Origin: Lepeophtheirus salmonis
Lineage: Eukaryota; Arthropoda; Copepoda; Siphonostomatoida; Caligidae
Assembly (NCBI RefSeq): GCF_016086655.4
Contig: NC_052132.2
Coordinates: 14,882,805 to 14,946,804, forward strand
Length of the DNA: 64,000 bases
Reading direction: 5' to 3'
Within the stretch, counting starts at the first letter, position 1, and each line of letters opens with the position of its first letter. Shown here in pieces: positions 55,617-64,000 of this stretch. The position numbers and the translations under genes were made by a program. Below the pieces are notes generated by a model that worked only from the letters and a program-made list of their open reading frames with translations, ran no database searches and was not told the origin of the DNA.

Positions 55617-56000
55617 TAATAGGATAAGGTCTTACTATTATATATTCATTTTGATCGTAATTTAACAAAAAACAACATAATAATAAAATAACGAAAAGAC
55701 ACCAAACACCATCTGGTGTATTTTATTTTAAAATTGAAATAGTACTATTATAGCTTTTCAGTTCGACGTATTTCCAATAATTGTACTTAAACAAAACATG
55801 ATATATATATTGAAAATTACTACGGGTTTTGCACCAAATTACTACAGTATTTTTATGACATTTGTTCGTTGACCTATTCTTAAAGAGTGACATGCAAAAC
55901 TTGCATTAGTATAACTTAATTAGGTAAAATGTGATTTTTATGGAATCAAGAAAATACAACTCAAAACAAATTAGTTTAAACACTTTATTAGCTGTATTTT

Positions 56001-56419
56001 TCATTCCATATTTTCTCCTTCACAGGAAATAACAGCCTTGATACACTGGCAAACAGAATGCCCGCACTTGACAATGAATGCCTTGTACATATTGTACGAC
56101 GCTGTCATGATGATATCTTCGAGCAAATCCAAATTTATATGGAAGGTGTAAAGACATTATTTTCCAAAACACTCTATATTACAAAATCCAGGGGGTTAAG
56201 CCCGGGGCTGGAGGAGGGCCTGATGGAGGCGGGCCAGAAGTTAGCCATATAGTTGCTGCAGAAATTTGGGTTCTTCTTGGCTGTATGGAAGGGGACGCTT
56301 CATGGTGGAATTTTTGATGGTGTTAATTCTCCAGATGGAGATGATAGCGTACCTTGCAGTGATATCAGACTAACATAGGTGGAGAGATGATTGCACACGC
56401 ATTCTTGTTGCTCAGACAT
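56001..56419 (-). pseudogene. maT/mariner-type transposase relic, core deleted
   Basis: Starts with M-S-E-Q-Q-E-C-V at 56,419 and after about 40 residues of decayed N-terminus reaches V-P-F-H-T-A-K-K-N-P-N-F-C, equivalent to the A-P-x-H-T-A-K-K block just past the second catalytic aspartate. Then come Y-M-A-N-F-W-P-A, S-S-S-P-G-L-N-P-L-D-F-V-I (S-P-D-L-N-P with D changed to G) and a C-terminus V-K-C-G-H-S-V-C-Q-C-I-K-A-V ending with a TGA at 56,001. One net frameshift. At least 100 residues of core are absent compared with full-length relatives. 55,617-56,000 is AT-rich with nothing assigned. Confidence 0.65.
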
Positions 56420-56847
56420 GTTTACAGTTAGAGACATTGGATAAAATCAAGACTTTTTTATTTATGATTTACCTGTCGTGTGGCTGCGTAATTAAAACCT
56501 TATAATCAAAAATAATGGCGACAAAATTGTTATTAAATGCTATTGCAAGTTTGAAGTTCCCATTCTTTAATACTCGAAACTGAGTTAGAACTTAAACTCA
56601 TATAGGATAATCGTTATTTTGTATGAGATTTTAGCCAGAAAAGTATTTCCGCACATTAAAATATAATACTCACAGCTGAACTTTTTGTAGATTTTGTTGT
56701 GGAAATACTTTACTAAATAAATTATTTTACAAATATCAATTATGTAGTTTTAATTTCAGTGTAAATTCAACTTTCTAATTCAAAATATTTCAGTTCATAA
56801 ATGAAATATGAAGAATTTCCTATTCCGTTCCAGAAAATCCTTTTACT

Positions 56848-57053
56848 ATGGAATCGCCGTAGTTCATGGACAACCCCCTCAGAAGAAGTTGTTCTCTTGA
56901 ATTCAATGTGTGTTCGCACCCAGGCGTAAGTAAACATTATAGTATTACATTTCCCCAAAAGATTCCTAGGTCGGATGGATTAAATGTAATACTATAATGT
57001 TTACTTATACTTAATCAGTGTAACTCCATCTAACCAATTAAAGGAACATTAAA
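56848..57053 (+). mobile_element. tRNA-derived SINE, copy 3
   Basis: A-box-like GTAGTTCATGGACAAC (56,859-56,874), B-box-like GTGTGTTCGCACCC (56,909-56,921), then AGATTCCTAGGTCGGATGG and the conserved tail TAACCAATTAAAGGAACATT. Compared with the other copies, an extra segment between head and body is the exact reverse complement of sequence in the tail, giving a 26-bp perfect inverted repeat. Confidence 0.65.
56927..57007. repeat. Perfect 26-bp inverted repeat inside SINE copy 3
   Basis: Arms at 56,927-56,952 (TAAGTAAACATTATAGTATT and six more bases) and 56,982-57,007 are exact reverse complements with a 29-base spacer. The right arm belongs to the SINE consensus shared with the other copies; the left arm does not, so it arose by a local inverted duplication. 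Confidence 0.85.
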
Positions 57054-57539
57054 AAGAAAACAGTTTATTTTTTTATTAATGTAAATATCAGCCAATCATT
57101 TTTAGAAAGTTTCTATTTTATATATAATGAACCAGTAACGTCCTCCCATGATTTGATTTGAATGATGTACCTTTGGAACAGTCTAATATATATACTGATA
57201 GTTAGACATAGGAGGTAAAGTCTTTGTATAGTTTAAAATCTTTCACAAGTCTGAGTCCTTGAATATTTTAACCAATTTTAGTTCATTTTAAGTCCATATA
57301 TCTGATATGGATATAGCTTTTTCTTGATAAAAATAAATTTTGAAGAGTACCTTGTGAACATTGCTTGCTTTTATATGAAACAATGTTGAGAAAATTTGTG
57401 TTGAGCTCGAGTCCTCACCTATGCTAATAATGTTCTTATACTTATATAGTAGTGAGTGAAATGAATCTTTTCCATGGTAATAATACTGATCACATACTAC
57501 TCTGTAAGTTTTTCCCTCCAAAACAGAAGAGCTCTGTCT
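57054..57539. other. No gene recognised
   Basis: AT-rich DNA with motif-free frames. Confidence 0.4.
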
Positions 57540-57850
57540 GATAGGTTCCCCATCCCTTGATTATATTATCTATCGAACTGTCAAAGTTTTGAGGTTTTTA
57601 TCTTCCAGGCGCCTCTCTTACCCAATACTTCCCCTTAATAAAGTCAGTCTCCAAGGTTCTAAAGGAGATAATCCCTCAGCTCGAGGAATGATTGCCTCTT
57701 TTCCAACATTAAAAATGTCCGCGAGAGTCTGACTATCCTATTGGTGCAATACTCTCTTGTGCGAATGTGTCTGGTAGGGAGGAGAGTCCCAACATCATAG
57801 TCAGTTTCAACTCTGCCCCATTATATCTCTGGACTGTGTAGGAGCCTTTA
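57540..57850 (-). other. GC-rich coding-like patch, unassigned
   Basis: Noticeably GC-richer than its surroundings and with fairly open minus-strand frames (for example L-P-T-R-H-I-R-T-R-E-Y-C-T-N and, in another frame, A-D-I-F-N-V-G-K-E-A-I-I-P-R-A-E). The pattern suggests a decayed mobile-element gene, but no family motif is visible. Confidence 0.25.
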
Positions 57851-59875
57851 GCATTCAAAAGTAATTTTTATCAATTTATACAATATTTAAGACTAAAATA
57901 CAGTTTTTTTACTTAATTTATTTGTACTTTTGGACTTTTACTGCTTTTTCATTTGCATTTTCAGTATTTTTGCACTTTTATTGAAGTTTGTGGGCCTTTT
58001 GCTTTTTAATTGCATTTTCGGTTTCGTTAAAATTGAAAAATGGGCTCCATTTATATGCATTATATGGCCATCACTACTTATAAATAAAAAAATAATATAA
58101 TATATCAGTAAGCTAAAAGAACAACAGAAAATGAACGTGGTAACCCTGACAGTTGGAATAATGTTTGAGAAAAGAGGAGGATCGCTGTCATGACGTTTCA
58201 ATAAATTAGCTCCGAGCAACTATGAAATAAAAGCTCACAAACCCATATACATTAAAAACATAGGCTGATGACATAAAGAAGAAGTTAACACCATCGTAAT
58301 TGACCAAAATATTTAATTTGTAGTTGTAAAGACGTATGCTAACAAGATATATTTTATGTTGAGTGAGTGACATTGAATGGATATTTTAGATTTAGCTACA
58401 TGAGAAGACTATATAAAAAAATAATTATCAAAACACAAAACAAAAAAAATCCTCATCAACAGCTCCAGCCATTACTTTACACTTGTGTGCTCTCACTTCA
58501 AGAATAACGATAACGGCATTGAAAGATACAAAATCACTCATTCATGTAGCAACTAAAATAAAAATCCTTTCACTATAATATTATTTTCACCTATGGTAAT
58601 TACAATATGTACAAATACAATATATCAGTATCAAAACTACATAATATTGAGCTCTTCCCCATTCATTTGAGAACGAACCCACCTTTATAATGGTTTCATT
58701 TTTCTTTATCCATAAATATTAACTAAATGACTTAATGCAACTGTCTACATTATGATCCAAGAGGGCATTAAATTAATGGCACTTAACATTTATCAATTTA
58801 CTTAATGATGATGGGATGTCATGGGACATCTCTAACTTATGAGTATTTGTCATAACTCTTTCTATGGTGTGTGATGTTTTTTTTTAATTTTTTGAAGAAA
58901 TAAATTATCTGCTATCCTTAAGTTATATTTAGTGTTGGATTCAAGCAGTGTTCAAACTAAAAAAAACTTTATTTTACTAGATTGCACACAATTTTATGAA
59001 AATTACTTGGACTTAAACGAAATATTTTTTGACAAAACTCGATTTGAACAGGAATGATCATCACTTGAAATATTCGAGCATAGACTGTTTCGACATTTTT
59101 ATTGAGTAATTGGTCCCTATTTTCTTTTACTTTTACATTAAACTGACTAAATGAGAAATGAGTATTGTTTGCATATATTAGTTTGTAAAAAAAAGCCACA
59201 GAATGGGTAATTGTACACAAATAATGCAGCTCCTTGATTAATTATATTAATACTTTAAATGTTGACAACGCCGGTGATACCATAGTTCGCATATAAAATA
59301 TGACGAGCCTTTGTAATAGCTGCGTTAATAATTTTAGCCTTTTTTTTCAAAGTAAATGGTTAAGAAATCATCTTTCTTCATTTTATATATTCAAAAAGTG
59401 TTCTTTTAAAAGTTTGCTGATGGTGTTATATATTGAACAGAGCATCTTGAATTCAAAGAGACAAATGATCGCTTGTCTTGTCCTTTGTCTAAACAAAACA
59501 ACATATACGTTTATCTCCGTAGAAAAAGTTCGTCCTTTCTTCTAGAGTGTCAAAAAGAATTCTATACTTTAGCCGTTTGTTTGATAAAGATGGTAGGGAA
59601 CTTTTAGAGCACTCAAATTCTTTCTTACAGTGTAATTTATTGCCTTTCTCTCTATGTATTTGAGAATAAGGTCCTGTGTCGGAGTTTGAGTGGATGTTCT
59701 AAGATCTGATGTACTCAGTAAATAAAATTGAGGATGTATTGGAAATATAGGTCTTGAAACTTGTACATAACTCGAAAAAGTTAATTTGTATCGTTCGTAT
59801 GACAATTTTATTTATGAGCTCATTTAAATTTGCTGTTTTTGACTGCAAAATTAAATCCACTCATACATACGCTCA
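57851..59875. other. No gene recognised
   Basis: About 2 kb of AT-rich DNA. Frames such as 57,938-58,219 and 58,969-59,220 (minus) have noncoding composition and no domain. Confidence 0.4.
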
Positions 59876-60160
59876 TATCACAGAGAAAACCTCAGGTAGA
59901 AAATTACCACCTGAGGGACTTCTCAAAAGAGCAGAAGATGTCAACAACCCTTTTGGTTGTCCTTCCATCTTTTCTGAGTAAGTTGCCAACTTATCCAAAA
60001 CCATTTTAGGACCTCTTCATGGTTTATTTACGTACCTTTTCTCAAAAAACATTGAAAATGAGCACTCCAGATATGTACTTCCATTCAAAGTTGCCCTATC
60101 TAGTAGAAGTTATGAGATTTCTATAAAACAATTAAAGAAATGATGGAAAGGCCGTCATAT
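59876..60160 (+). other. Coding-like plus-strand patch, unassigned
   Basis: The plus strand reads G-R-K-L-P-P-E-G-L-L-K-R-A-E-D-V-N-N-P-F-G-C-P-S, one stop, then L-S-K-T-I-L-G-P-L-H-G-L-F and E-N-E-H-S-R-Y-V-L-P-F-K-V-A-L-S-S-R. The composition is strongly protein-like and only one stop interrupts about 90 residues. I suspect a retroelement gene but recognise no signature. Confidence 0.3.
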
Positions 60161-60309
60161 TTCTGAAGATGATGAATTCCGATATATTTTCTGTTGATTT
60201 AACTTCAAAAGTGTTACCTCCATCATGACAATCTGTGAAGTAATTTCTTTATCATAGGGATTTACTCCTAACGAAGAAATCACGTTGGAAATTATATATG
60301 TTTTCTAAT

Positions 60310-60532
60310 CCTGAATTTTGTCACAGGTGTTAAGATTGAAAGTCACAAGGCTCCCGAATCATTCTGGTGATTTCTTCTAGATTGATTCGGGAGGCTTGTG
60401 AATCATTCTAGAAGGAATCGCCAGAATGATTCGAGAGCCTTGTAAATCATTCGAAGCCTGAATTTTGTCACAGGTGTTAAAATTGAAAGTCACAAGGCTT
60501 CCGAATCATTCTGGTGATTTTTTCTAGATTTT
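60310..60532. repeat. Modular direct and inverted repeat
   Basis: CCTGAATTTTGTCACAGGTG through GATTTCTTCTAGATT (60,310-60,382) recurs at 60,457-60,531 with about three mismatches (period 147). Between them 60,409-60,444 is the reverse complement of 60,346-60,381 (36 bp, three mismatches). Inside that loop GATTCGGGAGGCTTGTG is a further inverted copy of CACAAGGCTCCCGAATC. The same roughly 17-36 bp module thus occurs four times in alternating orientation. Confidence 0.75.
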
Positions 60533-60579
60533 GTTCAACACAGTCTGTCCCCATTCAAGAACCTAATAAATTGATGTTT

Positions 60580-61240
60580 TCTGTTGTGTTAAAGGTTGCC
60601 ATATGTTTTCAATAAGTCCATGGATGTTGGCTGAGTATTTCAATTTTCTCAGGGTATACTTTTAGTCCAAAACATAGAGCAGAAGTGAAGTTTTCTTACA
60701 AGAATTTATTGTTTGTAGTGGACCCCTCCGAGAAAATTATTCTCAAGTTATCTTATAAATAGGACACTTTGGGTGGGGCAAAATGGTAGAAAAAGCAATT
60801 ATGTCACTATCTATGTGAATTTCCTGTTATCAAATATAGCTGATTTTTTTCCATACTGAACTATGGTTTGTGATTTGGCTTGAAGAGTTCTAGCCATCCT
60901 AACGATATAATCACAAAACTCTTTTAAAAATAACATTTCAATTATGAATTTGTGAGAAAGTGTATCGAAAGCTTTAAAAAAATTAACAATAAATGAAGAA
61001 ACATAACCAATGGATTCTAAAAAGATCTGCAAGTAGAATGTATACTATTTATTAATTTGTTTTTCATAAAACCATATTGTGCCAGATGTAATATCTTCTT
61101 ATATGTCAATGGCAACACGCTTGCGGGTACAAATTTAGCCTCAATAGTGGTATATAAAATTGGTTTCCGTGTTGTTTGCCAATAGGGACAAGGGCTTCTA
61201 ATAGAAGGGCTTTATGAAGTTGGATACTTGTTGGAAATAA
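60580..61240 (-). pseudogene. Non-LTR reverse transcriptase fragment
   Basis: The minus strand has a 73-codon frame (60,811-61,032) with F-F-K-A-F-D-T-L-S-H-K-F-I-I-E, the RT motif A block K-A-F-D-S/T-L/V-S-H/W with the catalytic aspartate, then F-C-D-Y-I-V-R-M-A-R-T-L and V-Q-Y-G-K-K-S-A as expected between motifs A and B. Upstream, Q-Y-G-F-M-K-N-K fits the G-F-x-x-x-R block, and N-T-T-E-N-I-N-L-L-G near 60,610 could be the later F-L-G block. The Y-A-D-D block is not readable. Decayed. Confidence 0.6.
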
Positions 61241-62095
61241 GATCAGAGGATACTTCGCATAAGGTAGATGATTGTAACACTTCTTATAAATGAAAAATAC
61301 GAAATTACTTTTTCTCCAAACTATTCAATGTATCACATTATGCCTTTACTCAAATTCCACCTGACTCAATACTCAAAAACTCAAACTCGACTGAGCTCGA
61401 TAGTTACAACTCGAACCTAGCACTAGTATTATTTATGTTGGTTAAATGAGTCATAATTCCCAAAATCCTCTTCAAAAGTAAATAAAACCAATGTCTGCCA
61501 ATAGAAAAAGATAGAATATAAGAATCCTTGACCTCATGCATTGTCGCATATCTCTGATGTAAATACGTACAATATAAAGACTACTAATAATTCAATGCAC
61601 GAACTTTTATATACTCGTATACAAATGAAAGTTATTTGAATTTATGATGCGAGTATTGATAATCCTTTTTCAATTGCATATAATAATACAAATGATAAGC
61701 CTAGAACCAAAGACATTCAAGTATCTTCTTATATATAAAAGTGTCTCCTTTTTGGGTACACACACCGTTGATCGCAGAAGGCTGAAATTTTCTATGGACA
61801 GCTTTTTTGAACGTGGTCAGGCTAAGATGGGGCTGTCGATTTTTTTATCGGGGGGTATCCTTAACCAAAAACAAAAAGACTGTTTTTTGCAGCTCAATGT
61901 GACTAGATAGGACTTATAATTCCAAAAGTGATTGGCGTTTTAAAAAAAACTTTACAAAAACTTTGCATCTAAATTTATTCAAAATCAAAAACGTTAATGG
62001 CAAAAAAAAGAAATCGGTGAAAATTGCAATTTCTGTATGTATATATGTTGGTATGTTATCTGAAGTTTTTAAAATAATACACTTTTTTACAACTA
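61241..62095. other. No gene recognised
   Basis: AT-rich. A repeat-like block at 61,760-61,840 (GCAGAAGGCTGAAATTTTCT) resembles termini of dispersed elements in other invertebrates, but I cannot name it. Confidence 0.35.
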
Positions 62096-63399
62096 CAGTA
62101 TGTTCAAAAATTGATGGTGGTATTAAAAATATCCGTTATAAAGTAAGAAAAAAGTTACTTTTGGTTGGAATAAAATTAAATTTGGCTGATACGATCATTA
62201 GGCAATATTGATTTTTTCTTTTCGATGATTGCATCATACATAAGTAAAAAAGGGCTCAGAAAACACCAAAGGATGTTACTTGAAATGCAATATCTAAAAT
62301 GGTGAGAGAGCAATCCTTGGAAACCAGGGCCAAGGTTGTTGGCATGATAGAGGGTGGATCAAGCCAGAGAGACGTTGCTCAAAGGTTAAAGATTCCTCTC
62401 AGGACCATTCAGAATTTGCGTAAGAAAAGGAAGGATGGATAAACCCTTGCAAATCAGAAGGGTCGAGGAAGGAAGAAAAAAATTAGCAAAGCTCCCAAAC
62501 TGGTGATTTTAAAATCTTGGACCAAAAAAGGCAATCCACTAGGGAAAGGTACAGCAGGATTGACTTCAAAGGGCGTTCAAATATCCAAGTCATCTGTACA
62601 CAACTACCTGATGCACTCTTTGAATACATTGCCATACAAACCTCGTCTGCACCTCAAACTTTCAGAAAACCAAAGGAATGCCCGGGCTCCATTCTATCAT
62701 GAGCAGAAACACTGGACTGCAGATGAATGAAAATGTATCCTCTTGAGTGATGCAAGTTCATTTGAGCTATTTCATGCCCCAAATCCCCAAACGGATCGGG
62801 GTTGGGCAAGAGATAAGGGAGATGCGGAACCCTCTCCAACTGTGAATCTTCCTCAGAAAATTCAGGTTTGAGCAGTTATCAGCCACAGATCTTCACCAGA
62901 TTCCACGAAACCAAACTGTGACGGCCTAGTATTACATAAGTCTCTGTTGTCAGCTTTGTCTCGTACAGAAGAAACTGGACCTTCTTTGAAGAGGAAAATG
63001 TTGTTTGACACATCCGCTGCCCCTTCTCACCACTCCAAGAAAGCACAAAAGTGGTGTTCAGACAATTTGGATTCTTTCTGGGGCAAAGGTACATGGCCTG
63101 CAAATAGTCATGATTTGTCTCCCATTGAAAATTTGTGAGCCTTGGTCCAGAGGGAACTCAATGAAAATGCGCCAGCAACTTCAGAGGATGATTTAAAAAA
63201 AACTGACAAAAGCTTGGGAAAAATTTTCTCCAGATACTTTGAATATTCTGTATGAAGGGATGCCAAAACCCATAAAAAATGTATTAAGCTTAAAGGTTGT
63301 CATATTGGGAAGTAAATAAAGTTTTTGCCAAAAAAAATTCACATGTTTAGGTTACTTCATGATTTAAAAAAAAACCACCATCAATTTTTGGACATACTC
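62096..63399 (+). mobile_element. Tc1-like transposon, complete ends and TA duplication
   Basis: Left end CAGTATGTTCAAAAATTGAT and right end (reverse complement) GAGTATGTCCAAAAATTGAT are inverted repeats of about 26 bp with two mismatches, each flanked by TA (62,094 and 63,400). The 1304-bp length and a single central transposase gene are standard for a full-length Tc1 element. It is the best-preserved element in the window. Confidence 0.9.
62299..63319 (+). pseudogene. Tc1-like transposase, nearly intact, four stops and one frameshift
   Basis: Reading from the ATG at 62,299 gives a full transposase of about 339 codons. It has a paired-like HTH (G-G-S-S-Q-R-D-V-A-Q-R-L-K-I-P), an A-T-hook-like G-R-G-R-K-K-K, a second HTH with S-K-S-S-V-H-N-Y-L, then catalytic blocks L-L-S-D-A-S-S-F-E (D151), L-F-D-T-S-A-A-P-S-H (D237) and S-H-D-L-S-P-I-E-N-L (E277). 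The spacing is 39 residues between the last two, not the usual 34. In-frame stops lie at 62,440 (TAA), 62,728, 62,869 and 63,136 (TGA); the last three stand at or near tryptophan positions. One extra A in the run at 63,195 shifts the end, which otherwise reads K-A-W-E-K-F-S-P-D-T-L-N. It would catalyse cut-and-paste transposition, but is inactive. Confidence 0.85.
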
Positions 63400-64000
63400 T
63401 AAGTTTTACAAGAGCCAATAATATGAGTATTTTTTATATATTAAACTTACCTTCTTCATCGTATTGATATATGTAGTGTGAAGAATCCCTAAAAATTAGA
63501 ATTATCAGAACTTTTCTTCGGAACTACGAAACATTCATATTATATTTTTTTAGTTTATGTTGAATATAGAAGTATTTTCTGAATATTTTTTTAATTTGAC
63601 ATTTTCCAAGGTGATTCCCCTCTCCTTCCTTAGCCCAAGCAACACAAGGTAAACTTTTCCTAGTTTATCTATAAGACGATCATGATACTTTTTTTTACTC
63701 ATTAAGTAATAATAATAATACTATTAAGCCATTCATACGGCTATAACAATGAAATGACTAGGTACTTTTGTGTATTCATATAAAAATAATCCTTTTATTT
63801 TAATACATTCATAAATGTAATAGTGATGTGTCAAGAGTTAAACTCGTGAATAGATACTCACTTCATTCAGACTATTATCGTTCAGAGTCTTTTTTTACCC
63901 TTAAAACAATCTCCAAATTTAAGGTAGGATTGATTAAACTTGTAAAAGTTGTTTTATTGATACTGTATCTTCTTCAGAACTCGATAAATCTCCTATTTTA
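63400..64000. other. No gene recognised
   Basis: AT-rich, including an AAT triplet run near 63,706-63,720. Nothing assignable. Confidence 0.4.

Noticed and set aside
60310..60532. CRISPR-like array or microRNA precursor
   Set aside because: Only two long direct repeats and inverted copies are present, with no regular spacers. The stem is much longer than a microRNA hairpin and expression is unknown.
61760..61840. Terminus of a named invertebrate repeat
   Set aside because: The GCTGAAATTTTCTATGGACA block looked familiar, but I could not find a partner end or a second copy in the window.
62728..63138. Three TGA codons where tryptophan is expected, suggesting a code in which TGA means Trp
   Set aside because: A TAA stop and a frameshift are also present in the same gene, neighbouring relics have all stop types, and the element is an ordinary decayed transposon in nuclear DNA. 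Mutation from TGG explains it.

Overview
This is AT-rich (roughly 30% GC by eye) nuclear DNA from a metazoan, with no bacterial gene layout. Open frames are short, no host gene can be assembled, and every protein similarity I can name belongs to a transposable element. The mix is degenerate maT/mariner and Tc1 transposases ending in S-P-D-L-N-P-like motifs, piggyBac, Gypsy, Copia, non-LTR elements, hAT- and Helitron-like pieces and a tRNA-derived SINE. This fits an arthropod, and the transposase style reminds me of caligid copepods (sea lice such as Lepeophtheirus). The species call is inference from recall, not a search. No rRNA gene, functional tRNA gene, CRISPR array or operon was seen.

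Layout. 0-10 kb: mariner scraps (1.76-2.18 and 7.17-7.44 kb, minus), a long-TIR element (3.47-4.35 kb), a degenerate duplication near 5.3-6.2 kb, and SINE copy 1 (9.82-10.03 kb). 10-17 kb: a decayed but nearly full-length piggyBac transposase (11.0-12.5 kb), a non-LTR element with a 207-codon ORF1 and an endonuclease start (12.9-14.5 kb) that abuts a Tc/mariner-type terminus, a 232-bp tandem duplication and a transposase N-terminus. 17-24 kb: a minus-strand Gypsy relic (gag 21.6-22.3 kb, reverse transcriptase 19.9-20.5 kb) with a plus-strand LINE tail between its parts, then a minus-strand Copia relic (23.2-24.0 kb).

24.2-26.6 kb is a three-level nest: a maT element (25,261-26,161) inside an internally deleted element called X here, inside an element called Y. 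27-42 kb: a hAT-type MITE, two Helitron-like 3' ends, a second copy of the long-TIR element in reverse orientation, LINE and transposase scraps, two unassigned open frames (33.3 and 36.9 kb) and a locally duplicated mariner 5' end (41.5-42.0 kb). 42.4-44.4 kb: Y copy 2 beside X copy 2, which is split by a TIR element called Z; an intact X copy at 47.8 kb serves as the empty site. 45-50 kb: more transposase relics, SINE copy 2, X copy 3 and a Gypsy reverse transcriptase.

50.05-52.08 kb (minus) is the most interesting locus. It is a frame-broken gene with a helix-turn-helix-like segment, a Cys/His segment and three aspartates spaced 84 and 41 residues apart, as expected for an RNase H-fold (DDE/D) recombinase. 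I recognise its motifs from uncharacterised multi-copy animal proteins but know no named transposase family for it. 52-57 kb: four more transposase relics, most lacking the catalytic core, and SINE copy 3 with a perfect 26-bp inverted repeat. 57-64 kb: a modular direct/inverted repeat at 60.3 kb, a LINE reverse transcriptase scrap and a well-preserved Tc1-like element (62,096-63,399) with TIRs, TA target duplication and four premature stops.

No functional gene network is visible. The window reads as an accessory repeat island in which element termini, deletion junctions and nesting order carry the information.
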